From Methylococcaceae bacterium (GTDB taxonomy: Bacteria; Pseudomonadota; Gammaproteobacteria; Methylococcales; Methylomonadaceae), in the NCBI GenBank assembly GCA_029937975.1, contig JAPYOW010000008.1, positions 1-33,322 of the forward strand: a stretch of 33,322 nucleotides of DNA, read 5' to 3'. A program made the position numbers and the translations under genes. Shown here in pieces: positions 25,150 through 33,322 of this stretch; position 1 is the first letter of the stretch, and each line of letters begins with the position of its first letter. Below the pieces are notes generated by a model. That model did not search any database, had not been told where the DNA came from, and saw only the letters and a program-made list of their open reading frames with translations.

Positions 25150-25249
25150 CTGTGCCAGCCACATCCCGGCACACGAATCTGCTGCTACCGTTGCTCCCTT
25201 CCGGACCTGGCGGAGTTTACAGCGTATCGTTGCGAGAGGACCAACACAG
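25150..25249 (-). ncRNA. ffs: Signal recognition particle RNA (4.5S type)
   Basis: The minus strand contains the conserved apical part of bacterial SRP RNA (CAGGTCCGGAAGGGAGCA with its GGAA tetraloop) and the matching flanks GTTGGTCCTCTCGCAACG and GTGTGCCGGGATGTGGCTGG, very close to E. coli 4.5S RNA. CTGTG at the 5' end pairs with CACAG at the 3' end, which sets the boundaries at about 100 nt. It binds Ffh, and the complex docks on FtsY, here the unusual fusion about 20 kb away. The position upstream of dnaX is common in gammaproteobacteria. Confidence 0.95.
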
Positions 25250-25540
25250 TAACCATAATGTGTTTTTCAATCAGTCACTGAAAGAATCGCTATTATGCTG
25301 CAATCAGTCGCATTAGGCAACCCTTCATTTTAATAATTGGCAATTCTATTTAAACCAGAGGGGGATAACGCAGAGTTTACTTAAAGGGGAAATCACCGGA
25401 ATCCGCGAGGAGCCTTTTCAAGGCAGCCGATAATACAACTGTTTAGATTTCGGGACTCTACAAATACTCCATAGCCACCAGCAAAATGGATGTGTTCCTC
25501 GTGTTAGCATAGTTCGTTGGCAACAGCACCGTAACTCCAC

Positions 25541-26884
25541 TCATGGTAAGTACACCTGCCATTTCATACCGCCGAGTGTTTCACTGGTACTAGCACTTAG
25601 CTGGCCACCCAACAAGGCTGTTAATTCACTGACAACAGCCATGCCGATTCCATGGCCTTGCATATGCTCATCAGCTCTGACACCGCGCTGCAATATTTCA
25701 ACCAGTTTTGCTTCCGGGATTCCAGGACCATCATCTTCAATTTGTAACAGCAATGAAAATTTAGCGCTCTTCTCTTTTTTAAGCCGAACCAAACTGATCT
25801 GTACCTGCTGATCACACCACTTCGCGGCATTGTCCAGCAAATTTCCGGCGATCTCATAGACATCGCCTGCTTCACCATACATAAAAAAACTGTCATTATG
25901 GGTAAAAGAAAAAACTATGTTCTTGTCAGAATAAACCTTCTCTAGCGACAAAATTATTTTGTCTATAATCTCTGCAATATCAACCTTACCGGCTAGTTTT
26001 TTTTGTCCTTTTGCTGCCGCTTTCTGCAATTGATATTCGACAATATCATTCATCCTTGAAATTTGTTCTTCAACAGTTTCTTTATTAACCACCGATGTTT
26101 CTATGCATCCTCTCAAAATTGCCAGCGGGGTCTTTAAACTATGTGCCAGATCCGACAAGGTATTTCGATACCGCTCCAGGTGAGCACGTTCACTACTGAT
26201 CAAAGCATTTAGATTACCGGCAAGCCCCTTTAACTCAATCGGATACTGGCCATTCAAACGGGTTTTCTTTCCTGCTTCAATATCCTCTAAATCGTTAACA
26301 ATAATTCTTAACGGTTTTAAACTCCAGCGTAAAACAAAAAATTGAATCAGTACTAACAGCGCCCCAATAAAAAACAGCCAGGTTCTCAAGGTCACTCTAA
26401 ACCTACCGACCTGATGGATTACAAAAGATTCATCTTCAGCCACTGTAAAAACATAGTGATTTTCTATGCCTTTTTTATTCTCCCATATAATTGAATAATG
26501 AAGAACAAAGCGTTTATTGTTATCTTTTACAAATATTAACTCGCCGGGCTTTAACGGTAATGAAGGGGATAGGTCGATGCCAATGGCTGAAGCGGATCGC
26601 CAAATCAAGATATTATCTGTTTGATTAATAGCAGCATATAAACCTGAACTGGGATTAGAAAATCGAGGCTCACGCAAGGATCGTGGCATTTTCATTTTGC
26701 CAGCATCTGTCATTTCTGCAACGGCCAATAGGGAATAAAGATGAACCTGAAGTGTTTCTTTCAGCCCTTGTTCTGTACTTTCTCTAAACCCTTGCTCTAA
26801 AACAAAAGCAACCAGGGCAAAAAATGCGGTTAAAACAAATCCTGCGGAAATGAATAATCGAAAACTGAGGGATTGAATATTCAC
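25541..26884 (-). CDS. PhoQ-like sensor histidine kinase
   Basis: The 447-residue kinase has two membrane helices (about 7-29 and 167-187) around a periplasmic sensor domain of roughly 135 residues, a HAMP-like linker, dimerisation helix with His248 in LAHSLKTPLAILRG, and an ATPase domain with N box GNLLDNAAKWC, G boxes EDDGPGIPEA and GHGIGMAVVSEL. The HSLKTPL form and the architecture are close to PhoQ. The signal cannot be read from sequence. It follows its response regulator by 35 bp. The 290 bp beyond its end up to the SRP RNA hold no gene I recognise. Confidence 0.94.
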   Translation of the reverse strand: MNIQSLSFRLFISAGFVLTAFFALVAFVLEQGFRESTEQGLKETLQVHLYSLLAVAEMTDAGKMKMPRSLREPRFSNPSSGLYAAINQTDNILIWRSASAIGIDLSPSLPLKPGELIFVKDNNKRFVLHYSIIWENKKGIENHYVFTVAEDESFVIHQVGRFRVTLRTWLFFIGALLVLIQFFVLRWSLKPLRIIVNDLEDIEAGKKTRLNGQYPIELKGLAGNLNALISSERAHLERYRNTLSDLAHSLKTPLAILRGCIETSVVNKETVEEQISRMNDIVEYQLQKAAAKGQKKLAGKVDIAEIIDKIILSLEKVYSDKNIVFSFTHNDSFFMYGEAGDVYEIAGNLLDNAAKWCDQQVQISLVRLKKEKSAKFSLLLQIEDDGPGIPEAKLVEILQRGVRADEHMQGHGIGMAVVSELTALLGGQLSASTSETLGGMKWQVYLP

Positions 26885-26919
26885 ACTATACCCTTCGCTA
26901 GCATTAGGAAGAAAACCAT

Positions 26920-27597
26920 TTACTCTGTCTCTTCTGAAATTCTATATCCACGCCCCCTCAGGGTTTCAATGGGTTTGGTTTTGCCTTGAGGATCTATTTT
27001 CTTACGTAACCGACCGATAAACACCTCAATAACATTGCTATCTCGATCAAAATCCTCATCATAAATATGTTCCGTTAGTACGGCTTTAGAAATCACTTCC
27101 CCTTTACGAAATAATAAATATTCCAGTACTTTATATTCAAAAGCCGTTAACTCTACTTTTTTTTCATCCACACGGACTTCTTGAGACAAGGTATCCAACT
27201 TTATATTGGCATAGGTCAGCACAGGATGTGCCTTACCCTGAGATCGTCTAAGCAGGGCATTCACGCGCGCTAACAGCTCTTCAAAATGAAAAGGTTTAGC
27301 CAGGTAATCATCTGCCCCGGCCTCCAAACCTTCCACTTTCTCTTGCCATCGACTTCTAGCGGTTAAAATCAAAACAGGTATAGAGATCTGCTCCTTTCTT
27401 AATCGCTTTATTAATTCTATCCCTGAAAAATCAGGTAATCCGATATCAATAATAGCCACATCTATCGGATACTCCATTGCCAGGTAATAGCCATCATGAC
27501 CGGTATTTGCCACATCAACAGCGAATCCTTTGGTTGAAAAAAATGTTTGGATTTGTTCACACAAAGTAATTTCATCTTCGACAATCATGATCCGCAT
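26920..27597 (-). CDS. OmpR/PhoP-family response regulator
   Basis: The 225-residue protein has a receiver domain with Asp8, phosphoacceptor Asp51 (IIDIGLPDFSG), Thr79 and Lys101, and a C-terminal winged helix DNA-binding domain (VELTAFEYKVLEYLL, DRDSNVIEVFIGRLRKKI, IETLRGRGYRI). This is the PhoP/QseB-like branch. It is the middle gene of PepSY-regulator-kinase and probably controls its own operon. Confidence 0.95.
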   Translation of the reverse strand: MRIMIVEDEITLCEQIQTFFSTKGFAVDVANTGHDGYYLAMEYPIDVAIIDIGLPDFSGIELIKRLRKEQISIPVLILTARSRWQEKVEGLEAGADDYLAKPFHFEELLARVNALLRRSQGKAHPVLTYANIKLDTLSQEVRVDEKKVELTAFEYKVLEYLLFRKGEVISKAVLTEHIYDEDFDRDSNVIEVFIGRLRKKIDPQGKTKPIETLRGRGYRISEETE

Positions 27598-27609
27598 CGC
27601 TGTTGTTCC

Positions 27610-27867
27610 TTATCGAATGATTTTCCCGGAATCTACATCCACCTTGATATATTGAACGCGACCATCTGCTGTCAATACTTTAATGATATGTACATTATTG
27701 CCATTGACAACTTCTGTTGTCGCATCCAATATCTTACTTTTACTCTCTTTAATTATTTTTTTTGTCGCTTCGTCCAGACTTAAAATAGACAAAAGAAATG
27801 CACTATTTGCAAAAGCAGACGGTATTAAACAAAGAGATAACATTAAAACTTTAATCAAAGTTCGCAT
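27610..27867 (-). CDS. Secreted PepSY-domain protein
   Basis: The 85-residue protein has a signal peptide (MRTLIKVLMLSLCLIPSAFA) and a single PepSY domain (LDEATKKIIKESKSKILDATTE through YIKVDVDSGKIIR). Small periplasmic PepSY proteins often precede PhoP/PhoQ-like pairs and may act as accessory sensors or inhibitors; this role is inferred. It is the first gene of the operon, 12 bp before the response regulator. Confidence 0.88.
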   Translation of the reverse strand: MRTLIKVLMLSLCLIPSAFANSAFLLSILSLDEATKKIIKESKSKILDATTEVVNGNNVHIIKVLTADGRVQYIKVDVDSGKIIR

Positions 27868-27925
27868 GGTAAACCCATAAATTTAGTCGATTAATATTTA
27901 TTAAACATAGTGTAAAAAATTCCGC

Positions 27926-27941
27926 ATGAACCCAGACTGAA
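27926..27941 (-). promoter_or_regulatory. Candidate response-regulator box upstream of the PepSY operon
   Basis: On the minus strand TTCAG, six bases, TTCAT forms a direct repeat with an 11-bp period, as expected for tandem binding of an OmpR-type dimer. The second repeat lies where a -35 element would be relative to a TATGTT hexamer about 17 bp downstream. This fits autoactivation, but the repeat is short. Confidence 0.3.
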
Positions 27942-27945
27942 TTTT

Positions 27946-28929
27946 TTAATGCATTGAGAAACCACTGATCGCACTTCCCAAAGCATGTCCAAATGAAGCA
28001 CCCAATTTACCCACCAGTTTATCTAATAATCTTTCTTGTGGCGTAAAATTTATTCTCTTTTTAGCACCGAGAACATCTCTCGCTACTGAATCAACACTAC
28101 CAAAACCATCCGCCAAACCAAGTTTAACACCTTGCTCACCGGTCCAGACCAAACCTGAAAAAAGATCTTCCGTTTCAGTTAAACGATCACCTCGACCTTG
28201 ACGAATAGCAGCAATAAACTGCTGATGCACATTATTCACTAAGGATTGCATATGCTGGTTTTCTTCGCTATTGACCGCGGAAAAAGGATCCATTAATGCT
28301 TTATGTTTTCCGGCAGTAATGAGTCGCCGATCAATACCCAGTTTTTCCATGGTATTAACAAAGCCAAAACCATTCATAATAACGCCAATAGAACCAATCA
28401 TACTCGATTGACTCACATAAATATTATCTGCAGCCGCCGCGATATAATAGCCCCCGGAGGCACAAATATCACTGACCACCGCATGGATAGGTATATCAGG
28501 ATACTTTTCTTTCAACCTTCTGATTTCAGCAAAAACATAAGCCGACTGCACGGGACTACCACCCGGTGAATTTATATTTAAAATAACACCCTTGGTTTTT
28601 TTATCTTTAAATGCCTTTCTTAAGCCGTCAATGATACTCTGTGCATTCGCTGCCTCACTCTCGGCAATCACACCGACCACATCAATCACGGCGGTGTGCT
28701 CTTCATCACTGGCACTCATGCTTTTCTCAAATTTTGGATAAACAGCCATCGCGCCAATACCCAGGAGATAAATAAACATTAACATTTTAAAAAACACACC
28801 CCACCGTCGGGCACGACGCTGTTCCGTGACCGCTGCCATTGCCAGTTTTTCAAGCACACCCCTTTCCCAGCCAGGTGTTTCGCTATGACCATCCTTGCTT
28901 TCTATCGTGTTATTCTGTTGATTTTCCAC
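27946..28929 (-). CDS. sppA: Signal peptide peptidase SppA, short (36K) type
   Basis: SppA degrades leftover signal peptides at the outer face of the inner membrane. The 327-residue protein has one membrane helix (about 46-64) and a single protease domain with ILNINSPGGSPVQSA, nucleophile Ser158 in ICASGGYYIAAAAD, and the catalytic Lys in ITAGKHKALMDPF (K208 or K210). It is the short form, not the double-domain E. coli protein. It is three bases after the HAD phosphatase gene, in one operon with rluC. Confidence 0.95.
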   Translation of the reverse strand: MENQQNNTIESKDGHSETPGWERGVLEKLAMAAVTEQRRARRWGVFFKMLMFIYLLGIGAMAVYPKFEKSMSASDEEHTAVIDVVGVIAESEAANAQSIIDGLRKAFKDKKTKGVILNINSPGGSPVQSAYVFAEIRRLKEKYPDIPIHAVVSDICASGGYYIAAAADNIYVSQSSMIGSIGVIMNGFGFVNTMEKLGIDRRLITAGKHKALMDPFSAVNSEENQHMQSLVNNVHQQFIAAIRQGRGDRLTETEDLFSGLVWTGEQGVKLGLADGFGSVDSVARDVLGAKKRINFTPQERLLDKLVGKLGASFGHALGSAISGFSMH

Positions 28930-28932
28930 TCT

Positions 28933-29589
28933 TTAAAACCTTTCTAATAATTCAGTTGTATGTTGTAAATTCAGCAATGGATTATAGCGCTGTAATTGCT
29001 CAGAAGAATTTGCACCACATGATACAGCAATAGCTGAAATACCTGCATTCTTTGCCATTTGCATATCATGAACCGAGTCCCCCACCATCACCACTCTTTC
29101 TTTGGGTACATCCATCGCAGCCATGATTTCTTCAAGCATATCAGGCTGTGGCTTAGAAGCAGTTTGATCGGCACATCGCGTGATATGAAAAAAATCGTCT
29201 AGGCCCGCGCCTTGCATAGCCTTAGTCAAACCAGCATGACTTTTTCCGGTGGCAACCGCCAGTTGATACCCTGATTTTTTAAGCGTCAATAACATGCCAT
29301 GCACACCGGTAAACAAATCTTTCTGTGACATTTGTTTTGAGAAAAATGCCTGACTATAACAAGCTATAACTTGAGCCTGAAGCTTTTGATCAATGTGCGG
29401 AAATAATTTCTCCATGGCTTTATCAATGCTGAGGCCAATGATATCCTTTGCCGCTTGCTCGCCCGGTATTTTACAAGCATTTTCAGCCGCTGCCGTTTGT
29501 AAGCAATGCACTATCCAGTCTATTGAATCAACCAGTGTGCCATCCCAGTCAAAGATAATTAAATCAAATCTGTCTTTCACTTTTACCAA
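28933..29589 (-). CDS. HAD-family phosphatase (phosphoglycolate phosphatase-like)
   Basis: The 218-residue hydrolase has motif I DWDGTLVDS with Asp14 and Asp16, a helical cap domain, motif II-like LAVATGKSHAG, and motif IV MVGDSVHDMQMAKNAG. This is the Gph/YbjI-type HAD-IA group, which removes phosphate from small metabolites; the substrate cannot be read from the sequence. Position between rluC and sppA is a conserved gammaproteobacterial arrangement. Confidence 0.9.
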   Translation of the reverse strand: MVKVKDRFDLIIFDWDGTLVDSIDWIVHCLQTAAAENACKIPGEQAAKDIIGLSIDKAMEKLFPHIDQKLQAQVIACYSQAFFSKQMSQKDLFTGVHGMLLTLKKSGYQLAVATGKSHAGLTKAMQGAGLDDFFHITRCADQTASKPQPDMLEEIMAAMDVPKERVVMVGDSVHDMQMAKNAGISAIAVSCGANSSEQLQRYNPLLNLQHTTELLERF

Positions 29590-29612
29590 AACCTTTTCTA
29601 AGCTTTATTTGT

Positions 29613-29663
29613 TGCATGTCATTCGACATGCAGTGAATCCTTATTCATGGATTAAAGGTTCAC
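29613..29663 (-). other. Two tandem hairpins between rluC and the HAD gene
   Basis: TGCATGTC-ATTC-GACATGCA (29613-29632) is a perfect eight-pair stem. Directly beside it, GTGAATCC and GGTTCAC (29633-29663) form a second stem with one bulge. No T-run follows on the minus strand, so they more likely shape or stabilise the polycistronic message than terminate it. Confidence 0.5.
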
Positions 29664-29664
29664 A

Positions 29665-30630
29665 TTATGCTGACTGCACTTCCATTTTCTTTAACTGTTT
29701 TTCCAGCTCGTCGGCTAAAGGTGCTTTAAAACACATCACATCAGCTGTTACCGGGTGAGCAAATTGTAGTTGTTCAGCATGAAGAAACAATCGTTTGAAG
29801 CCTTTTTTTCTTAGACTCTTGTTCATATCCTCATCTCCATAACGAGTATCCCCTACAATAGGATGGCCTAGCCAGGCAGCATGAACTCTTATTTGATGGG
29901 TACGCCCTGTTTTAGGTGAGGCCTGGACCAAGGTAAGAGAGGAGTATTTCTGTATTCGTCTAAAAGATGTTTCAGCAGATTTACCGGCCTGACTCACTTT
30001 TACCATGCGCTCTCCCCCTTTACCAGTACTCCTTAGAAGAGGGGCGGTAACACACTGTTTCTTTCTGTCCCATTCTCCTGCTAATAAAGCAATATAGGTT
30101 TTTTTAACACCATCCCCTCGAAAAAGATCATGCAACTTCCTTAGTGCCGATCTTTTTTTTGCTACCAGCAAACAACCTGAAGTATCTTTATCCAGCCGAT
30201 GTGCTAATTCCAGAAACCGGGCATCGGGCCTTAATACTCTTAATGCTTCAATCACCCCCGAACTAATCCCGCTACCGCCATGTACCGCAAACCCTGCGGG
30301 TTTATTCAGAACCATTAACACGTCATCTTCGTACAAGATACCATGTTCAAGACTGTGTTTTAGCGTCGGTGTTAAATCAACATCATTATTTCGGGTGGCC
30401 ACCCTGACCGGGGGAACTCTGACACTATCGCCCACCGCCAGACGATACTTATTATTAATACGTCCTTTGTTAACTCTGACCTCACCCTTACGAATAATTC
30501 TATATATTCTTGTTTTAGGAACGCCTTTCAACAGAGTAATCAAAAAATTATCAATCCGCTGACCACTATTTTCTTCGGTGATTTCAACCCACCGAACTTT
30601 AGGTTTAACACTTATATCTTCCAATTTCAT
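29665..30630 (-). CDS. rluC: 23S rRNA pseudouridine synthase RluC
   Basis: RluC makes pseudouridine at three sites of 23S rRNA (955, 2504 and 2580 in E. coli). The 321-residue protein has an N-terminal S4 RNA-binding domain (about 22-80; GQRIDNFLI, KGEVRVNKGR) and the RluA-type catalytic domain with Asp147 in AHRLDKDTSG, then KTGRTHQIRVHAAWLGHPIVGD. Divergence from rne, as in E. coli, supports RluC rather than RluD. It heads the rluC-HAD-sppA operon. Confidence 0.94.
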   Translation of the reverse strand: MKLEDISVKPKVRWVEITEENSGQRIDNFLITLLKGVPKTRIYRIIRKGEVRVNKGRINNKYRLAVGDSVRVPPVRVATRNNDVDLTPTLKHSLEHGILYEDDVLMVLNKPAGFAVHGGSGISSGVIEALRVLRPDARFLELAHRLDKDTSGCLLVAKKRSALRKLHDLFRGDGVKKTYIALLAGEWDRKKQCVTAPLLRSTGKGGERMVKVSQAGKSAETSFRRIQKYSSLTLVQASPKTGRTHQIRVHAAWLGHPIVGDTRYGDEDMNKSLRKKGFKRLFLHAEQLQFAHPVTADVMCFKAPLADELEKQLKKMEVQSA

Positions 30631-30673
30631 GGGGCTAATAATAACAGCATAAGCAATCTATTGACCGTTTAAA

Positions 30674-30702
30674 TTGATACAAAGCATAAATATTGTTATA
30701 TT
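30674..30702 (+). promoter_or_regulatory. Sigma-70 type promoter of rne
   Basis: TTGATA and TATATT are separated by exactly 17 bp, each matching five of six consensus bases. Transcription would start near 30709, giving a leader of about 570 nt before the rne ATG. Confidence 0.7.
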
Positions 30703-31280
30703 AGAAGGTTGTAGTTTATAAAAACTATCGAAAAGCTTGATTTCTGGATAGCCGAAAGGTCAGTACTTATAGTGCTGCCCGGGAACCTATTCAAAACCCG
30801 TGACACAAATAAGTATGCTTTCAAGCTTTATTAACGGGAAAACATATGATAGCTTTTAACAGCAAAAAAAGGATTGAAATACGATCAGCATTGTTTTAAA
30901 TATGCCCGCATCAAGACCACGATGACAGGCAAGCAGCTTATAACAAACAACAATCTGACTACGTTTCAAACCAAACAGAATTCTGGGTTTTATCGCTCGA
31001 CCCATCATGAGCGATGTCGCTCCTAATAGAACAAAAAATACTAATTGGCAGGTGTGAAAAAATAACACCCTGCAATAGCAACAGAACTTATTTCGCCGGC
31101 TTACGATTATAAATTCGATATCAGAATTTAACAAAACTGCGTCATAAAACGTTATTAAATCGGCAAGAATTTAAAAATTTTAAATTTCGTGAATTATTCA
31201 CCTTTTGCAAAAGTCTGTTCAGGAATACATCCATTCCTTAGTACTTCTATCATGGATCAAAAACATACAAGGACTATACA
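30703..31280 (+). promoter_or_regulatory. Long structured 5' leader of rne
   Basis: No gene is seen in this stretch; the minus-strand ORF at 30856-31134 has no recognisable domain. It contains AAAGCTTGA (30732-30740) complementary to TCAAGCTTT (30821-30829), a seven-pair hairpin at 30761-30777, three mutually exclusive ATCGCTC/GAGCGAT/TCGCTC arms at 30992-31022, and a stable hairpin GCAGGTGT/ACACCCTGC at 31048-31073. In E. coli the 361-nt rne leader is bound and cut by RNase E for autoregulation; a similar role here is inferred, as I cannot align the two. Confidence 0.6.
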
Positions 31281-33322
31281 ATGAAAAGAATGCTTATCAA
31301 TGCCACACAACCTGAAGAGTTGCGTGTTGCTTTGGTAGACGGTCAAAAGCTTTATGATTTTGACATCGAACTTCCTGCTAACGAACAAAAAAAATCCAAT
31401 GTCTACAAAGGTATTATTACTCGAGTCGAACCCAGTCTTGAGGCCGCCTTTGTTAACTATGGCGCGGAAAAACACGGATTCCTGCCCTTTAAAGAAATTT
31501 CAGCGAAATACAGATCTAGCTCAGCATCAAATTCAAAAGCCCCCTTCAAAGAAGGCCAGGAAGTTGTCGTTCAAATTGAAAAAGAAGAACGTGGCAACAA
31601 AGGTGCAGCATTAACCACCTATATTAGTTTAGCCGGTACCTATTTGGTACTCATGCCAAACAACCCTAAAGCAGGGGGTATTTCCAGACGCATTGAGGGT
31701 GAAACCCGCAATGAATTACGCGAAGTGATGGCGGCACTGGAAATTCCAGAACACATGGGACTGATCGTACGTACAGCGGGCTGCGGGAAAAATACCGAAG
31801 AACTACAGTGGGATTTAAATTATCTCCTACAACTCTGGGAAGCGATTGATCGTTCCAGCTCAGAACAACAGGCGCCTTTTCTTATTTTTCAGGAAAGCAA
31901 TGTCATCATCAGAGCACTGCGCGATCACCTAAGAAATGAAATCGATGAGATTTTAATAGACAAAGAATCCTCTTTCAAGCTAGTACAAAATTTTCTGAAA
32001 CAAGTAATGCCACATTTCTTACAAAAGGCAAAACTGTATCAGGACAGCGTCCCTTTATTTAGCCGCTACCAAATTGAGTCACAAATTGAAACAGCCTACA
32101 ACCGTGAGGTTACACTACCCTCCGGCGGCTCAGTTGTAATTGATTACACAGAAGCTTTAACCTCTATCGACATTAACTCTGCACGCGCCACCAAAGGTAG
32201 TGACATTGAAGAAACTGCTTTAAACACCAATCTGGAAGCGGCTAATGAAATAGCCCGTCAACTCCGTTTACGCGATTTGGGCGGCTTATTTGTCATTGAT
32301 TTCATTGACATGATGGCCAATAAAAACCAAAAAGCAGTGGAAAACCAATTACGCGATGCATTAAAAATTGACCGGGCAAGAATCCAAACCAGTCGTATTT
32401 CACGCTTTGGGTTACTGGAAATGTCCCGACAACGATTACGCCCTTCTTTAGGTGACGCCACTCAGCTGACGTGTCCACGTTGTAAGGGAGAAGGTTCAAT
32501 TCGTAACATCGAATCTGTAGCCCTGTCTGTCTTACGCATTATAGAAGAAGATGCCATGAAAAAAGGCACCTCCAAAATCGTTGCTCACTTACCCATTGAA
32601 TGTGCTACTTTTCTGTTAAATGAAAAACGACATGCCATACAAGAACTGGAAACACGTCGTAAAATTGATATTGTAATATTACCTAGCAAACACCTTGAAA
32701 CGCCGGCTTACAATGTTGAACGCATAAAATCGGACGATACTGACGAAAAACCGAGCCATTTGAAAATCAAGGCAGAAACCATTTCAGTGCCTGAATTTAT
32801 TCAAAAATCGTCGCATGTGGCTGAAAAACCAGCCATCAAAGAGTTTCTTCCTGATGCTCCCGCGCCTGTTCGTAACAAAAAATCGTCATCCAGCCTAATC
32901 CAGCGTTTCTGGCACAAACTAGTCGGTAACTCCGAAGACATAACTACAACATCCACTGCTGACAAGACAAAAACCACCAAGAAAAGTAGCTCAGAAGAAA
33001 AACCACGAAGTAATCGTAACAGAAACAAAAACGAGCGCCCAAGACGAAGTAACAACCAGAACCGCAATCCACGTCGAAATAACCCCAACCAGGATAGCCC
33101 GAAAAACACGACTGCCGAAGAAAATACCCGCTCTCAAAACGAAACACCGGCTAACACCGAGTCAGAGCAAAATAAACCCACTAATCCACAGCCTAGAAAC
33201 AAAACCAGAAGAGGCCCCAACAGAAGACGTAATCGCAACCCAAACCAAAGAAATCCTGAGCAAACAGCAGAAAAATCTTCAGAAACAAATACGGCCAATC
33301 AAACCCCCAAGCAACCGTCAAC
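31281..33322 (+). CDS. rne: Ribonuclease E, 3' end cut by the window
   Basis: RNase E is the main endonuclease of mRNA decay and rRNA/tRNA processing and scaffolds the degradosome. The track omits this frame because it has no stop before the edge; 680 codons are visible. It begins [20 protein letters not shown] and has an S1 domain (about 37-120), the DNase I-like catalytic domain with metal ligands Asp297 (SIDIN) and Asp340 (FVIDFID), and the zinc-link CPRC at 398-401. From about residue 590 the chain becomes a disordered Arg/Asn/Lys-rich tail, as in the RNA-binding part of the C-terminal half. AAGGA precedes the ATG by eight bases. Confidence 0.97.
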   Translation, partial: MKRMLINATQPEELRVALVDGQKLYDFDIELPANEQKKSNVYKGIITRVEPSLEAAFVNYGAEKHGFLPFKEISAKYRSSSASNSKAPFKEGQEVVVQIEKEERGNKGAALTTYISLAGTYLVLMPNNPKAGGISRRIEGETRNELREVMAALEIPEHMGLIVRTAGCGKNTEELQWDLNYLLQLWEAIDRSSSEQQAPFLIFQESNVIIRALRDHLRNEIDEILIDKESSFKLVQNFLKQVMPHFLQKAKLYQDSVPLFSRYQIESQIETAYNREVTLPSGGSVVIDYTEALTSIDINSARATKGSDIEETALNTNLEAANEIARQLRLRDLGGLFVIDFIDMMANKNQKAVENQLRDALKIDRARIQTSRISRFGLLEMSRQRLRPSLGDATQLTCPRCKGEGSIRNIESVALSVLRIIEEDAMKKGTSKIVAHLPIECATFLLNEKRHAIQELETRRKIDIVILPSKHLETPAYNVERIKSDDTDEKPSHLKIKAETISVPEFIQKSSHVAEKPAIKEFLPDAPAPVRNKKSSSSLIQRFWHKLVGNSEDITTTSTADKTKTTKKSSSEEKPRSNRNRNKNERPRRSNNQNRNPRRNNPNQDSPKNTTAEENTRSQNETPANTESEQNKPTNPQPRNKTRRGPNRRRNRNPNQRNPEQTAEKSSETNTANQTPKQPS

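Noticed and set aside
25114-25164. Longer DnaX start in the ORF track
   Set aside because: It would run into the SRP RNA gene, and the conserved protein begins at MAYQVLARKWRP.
31354-31614. 86-codon plus-strand ORF and the minus-strand ORFs at 32258-33147
   Set aside because: All are shadows of rne; the Phe/Leu-rich minus-strand frames are antisense to its Arg/Asn-rich tail.
1-33322. CRISPR array, insertion sequence or prophage
   Set aside because: I saw no regularly spaced repeats, transposase, integrase or phage genes; all operons look chromosomal.

Overview
The window looks like a low-GC chromosomal segment of a gammaproteobacterium. The evidence is an RpoH with the gammaproteobacterial RpoH box, an ftsY-ftsE-ftsX-rpoH block, bioB-F-H-C-D, a small 4.5S-type SRP RNA beside dnaX-ybaB-recR, and rluC divergent from rne. 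The aa3-type oxidase cluster, with a divergent DUF2909 gene, SURF1 and a small Sco-like protein, recalls Methylococcales methanotrophs. No methane-oxidation gene is present, so that placement is an inference. I saw no insertion sequence, prophage or CRISPR array.

Layout. 1-985: the start of a gene leaving the left edge, about 730 bp without a recognisable gene, then tRNA-Leu(CAA) with its terminator. 992-5584 (minus): rpoH with a near-perfect CIRCE operator, ftsX, ftsE, and a 666-codon reading frame that joins a complete eight-helix heme A synthase-like protein (CtaA/COX15) to the NG GTPase of the SRP receptor FtsY. 5590-11963 (minus): a Sco-like protein, SURF1, coxC, ctaG, a 37-residue assembly protein missed by the ORF track, coxA and coxB with a fused cytochrome c domain; DUF2909 lies divergently inside. 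12377-16770 (minus): bioB-F-H-C-D, divergent from comF (plus), with a candidate BirA operator between them.

17688-21600: a YgjP-like metallopeptidase, a 58-codon remnant of a LapD/MoxY N-terminal domain, a group II truncated hemoglobin, a Bax-inhibitor-1 protein, a lipoprotein whose signal-peptide codons form an intrinsic terminator, a frameshifted remnant, and a stand-alone REC-HPt protein. 21954-25249 (minus): hinT, recR, ybaB, dnaX and the SRP RNA. 25541-27867 (minus): an OmpR-type two-component system with a PepSY protein. 27946-30630 (minus): rluC, a HAD phosphatase and sppA. 30674 to the right edge (plus): rne with a consensus-like promoter and a leader of about 570 nt, truncated by the window end.

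The most unusual item is the CtaA-FtsY fusion. Eight helices from a cytoplasmic N-terminus put the C-terminus in the cytoplasm, so the GTPase is on the correct side of the membrane and would be permanently anchored. The CtaA half keeps the C-terminal His ligands and both external Cys pairs, but its N-terminal half has Lys and Gln where the usual catalytic Glu and two heme His would be. No ctaB lies in the cluster. The CtaA part may therefore now serve mainly as a membrane anchor. The second notable item is a CIRCE operator immediately upstream of rpoH, implying HrcA control of sigma-32.
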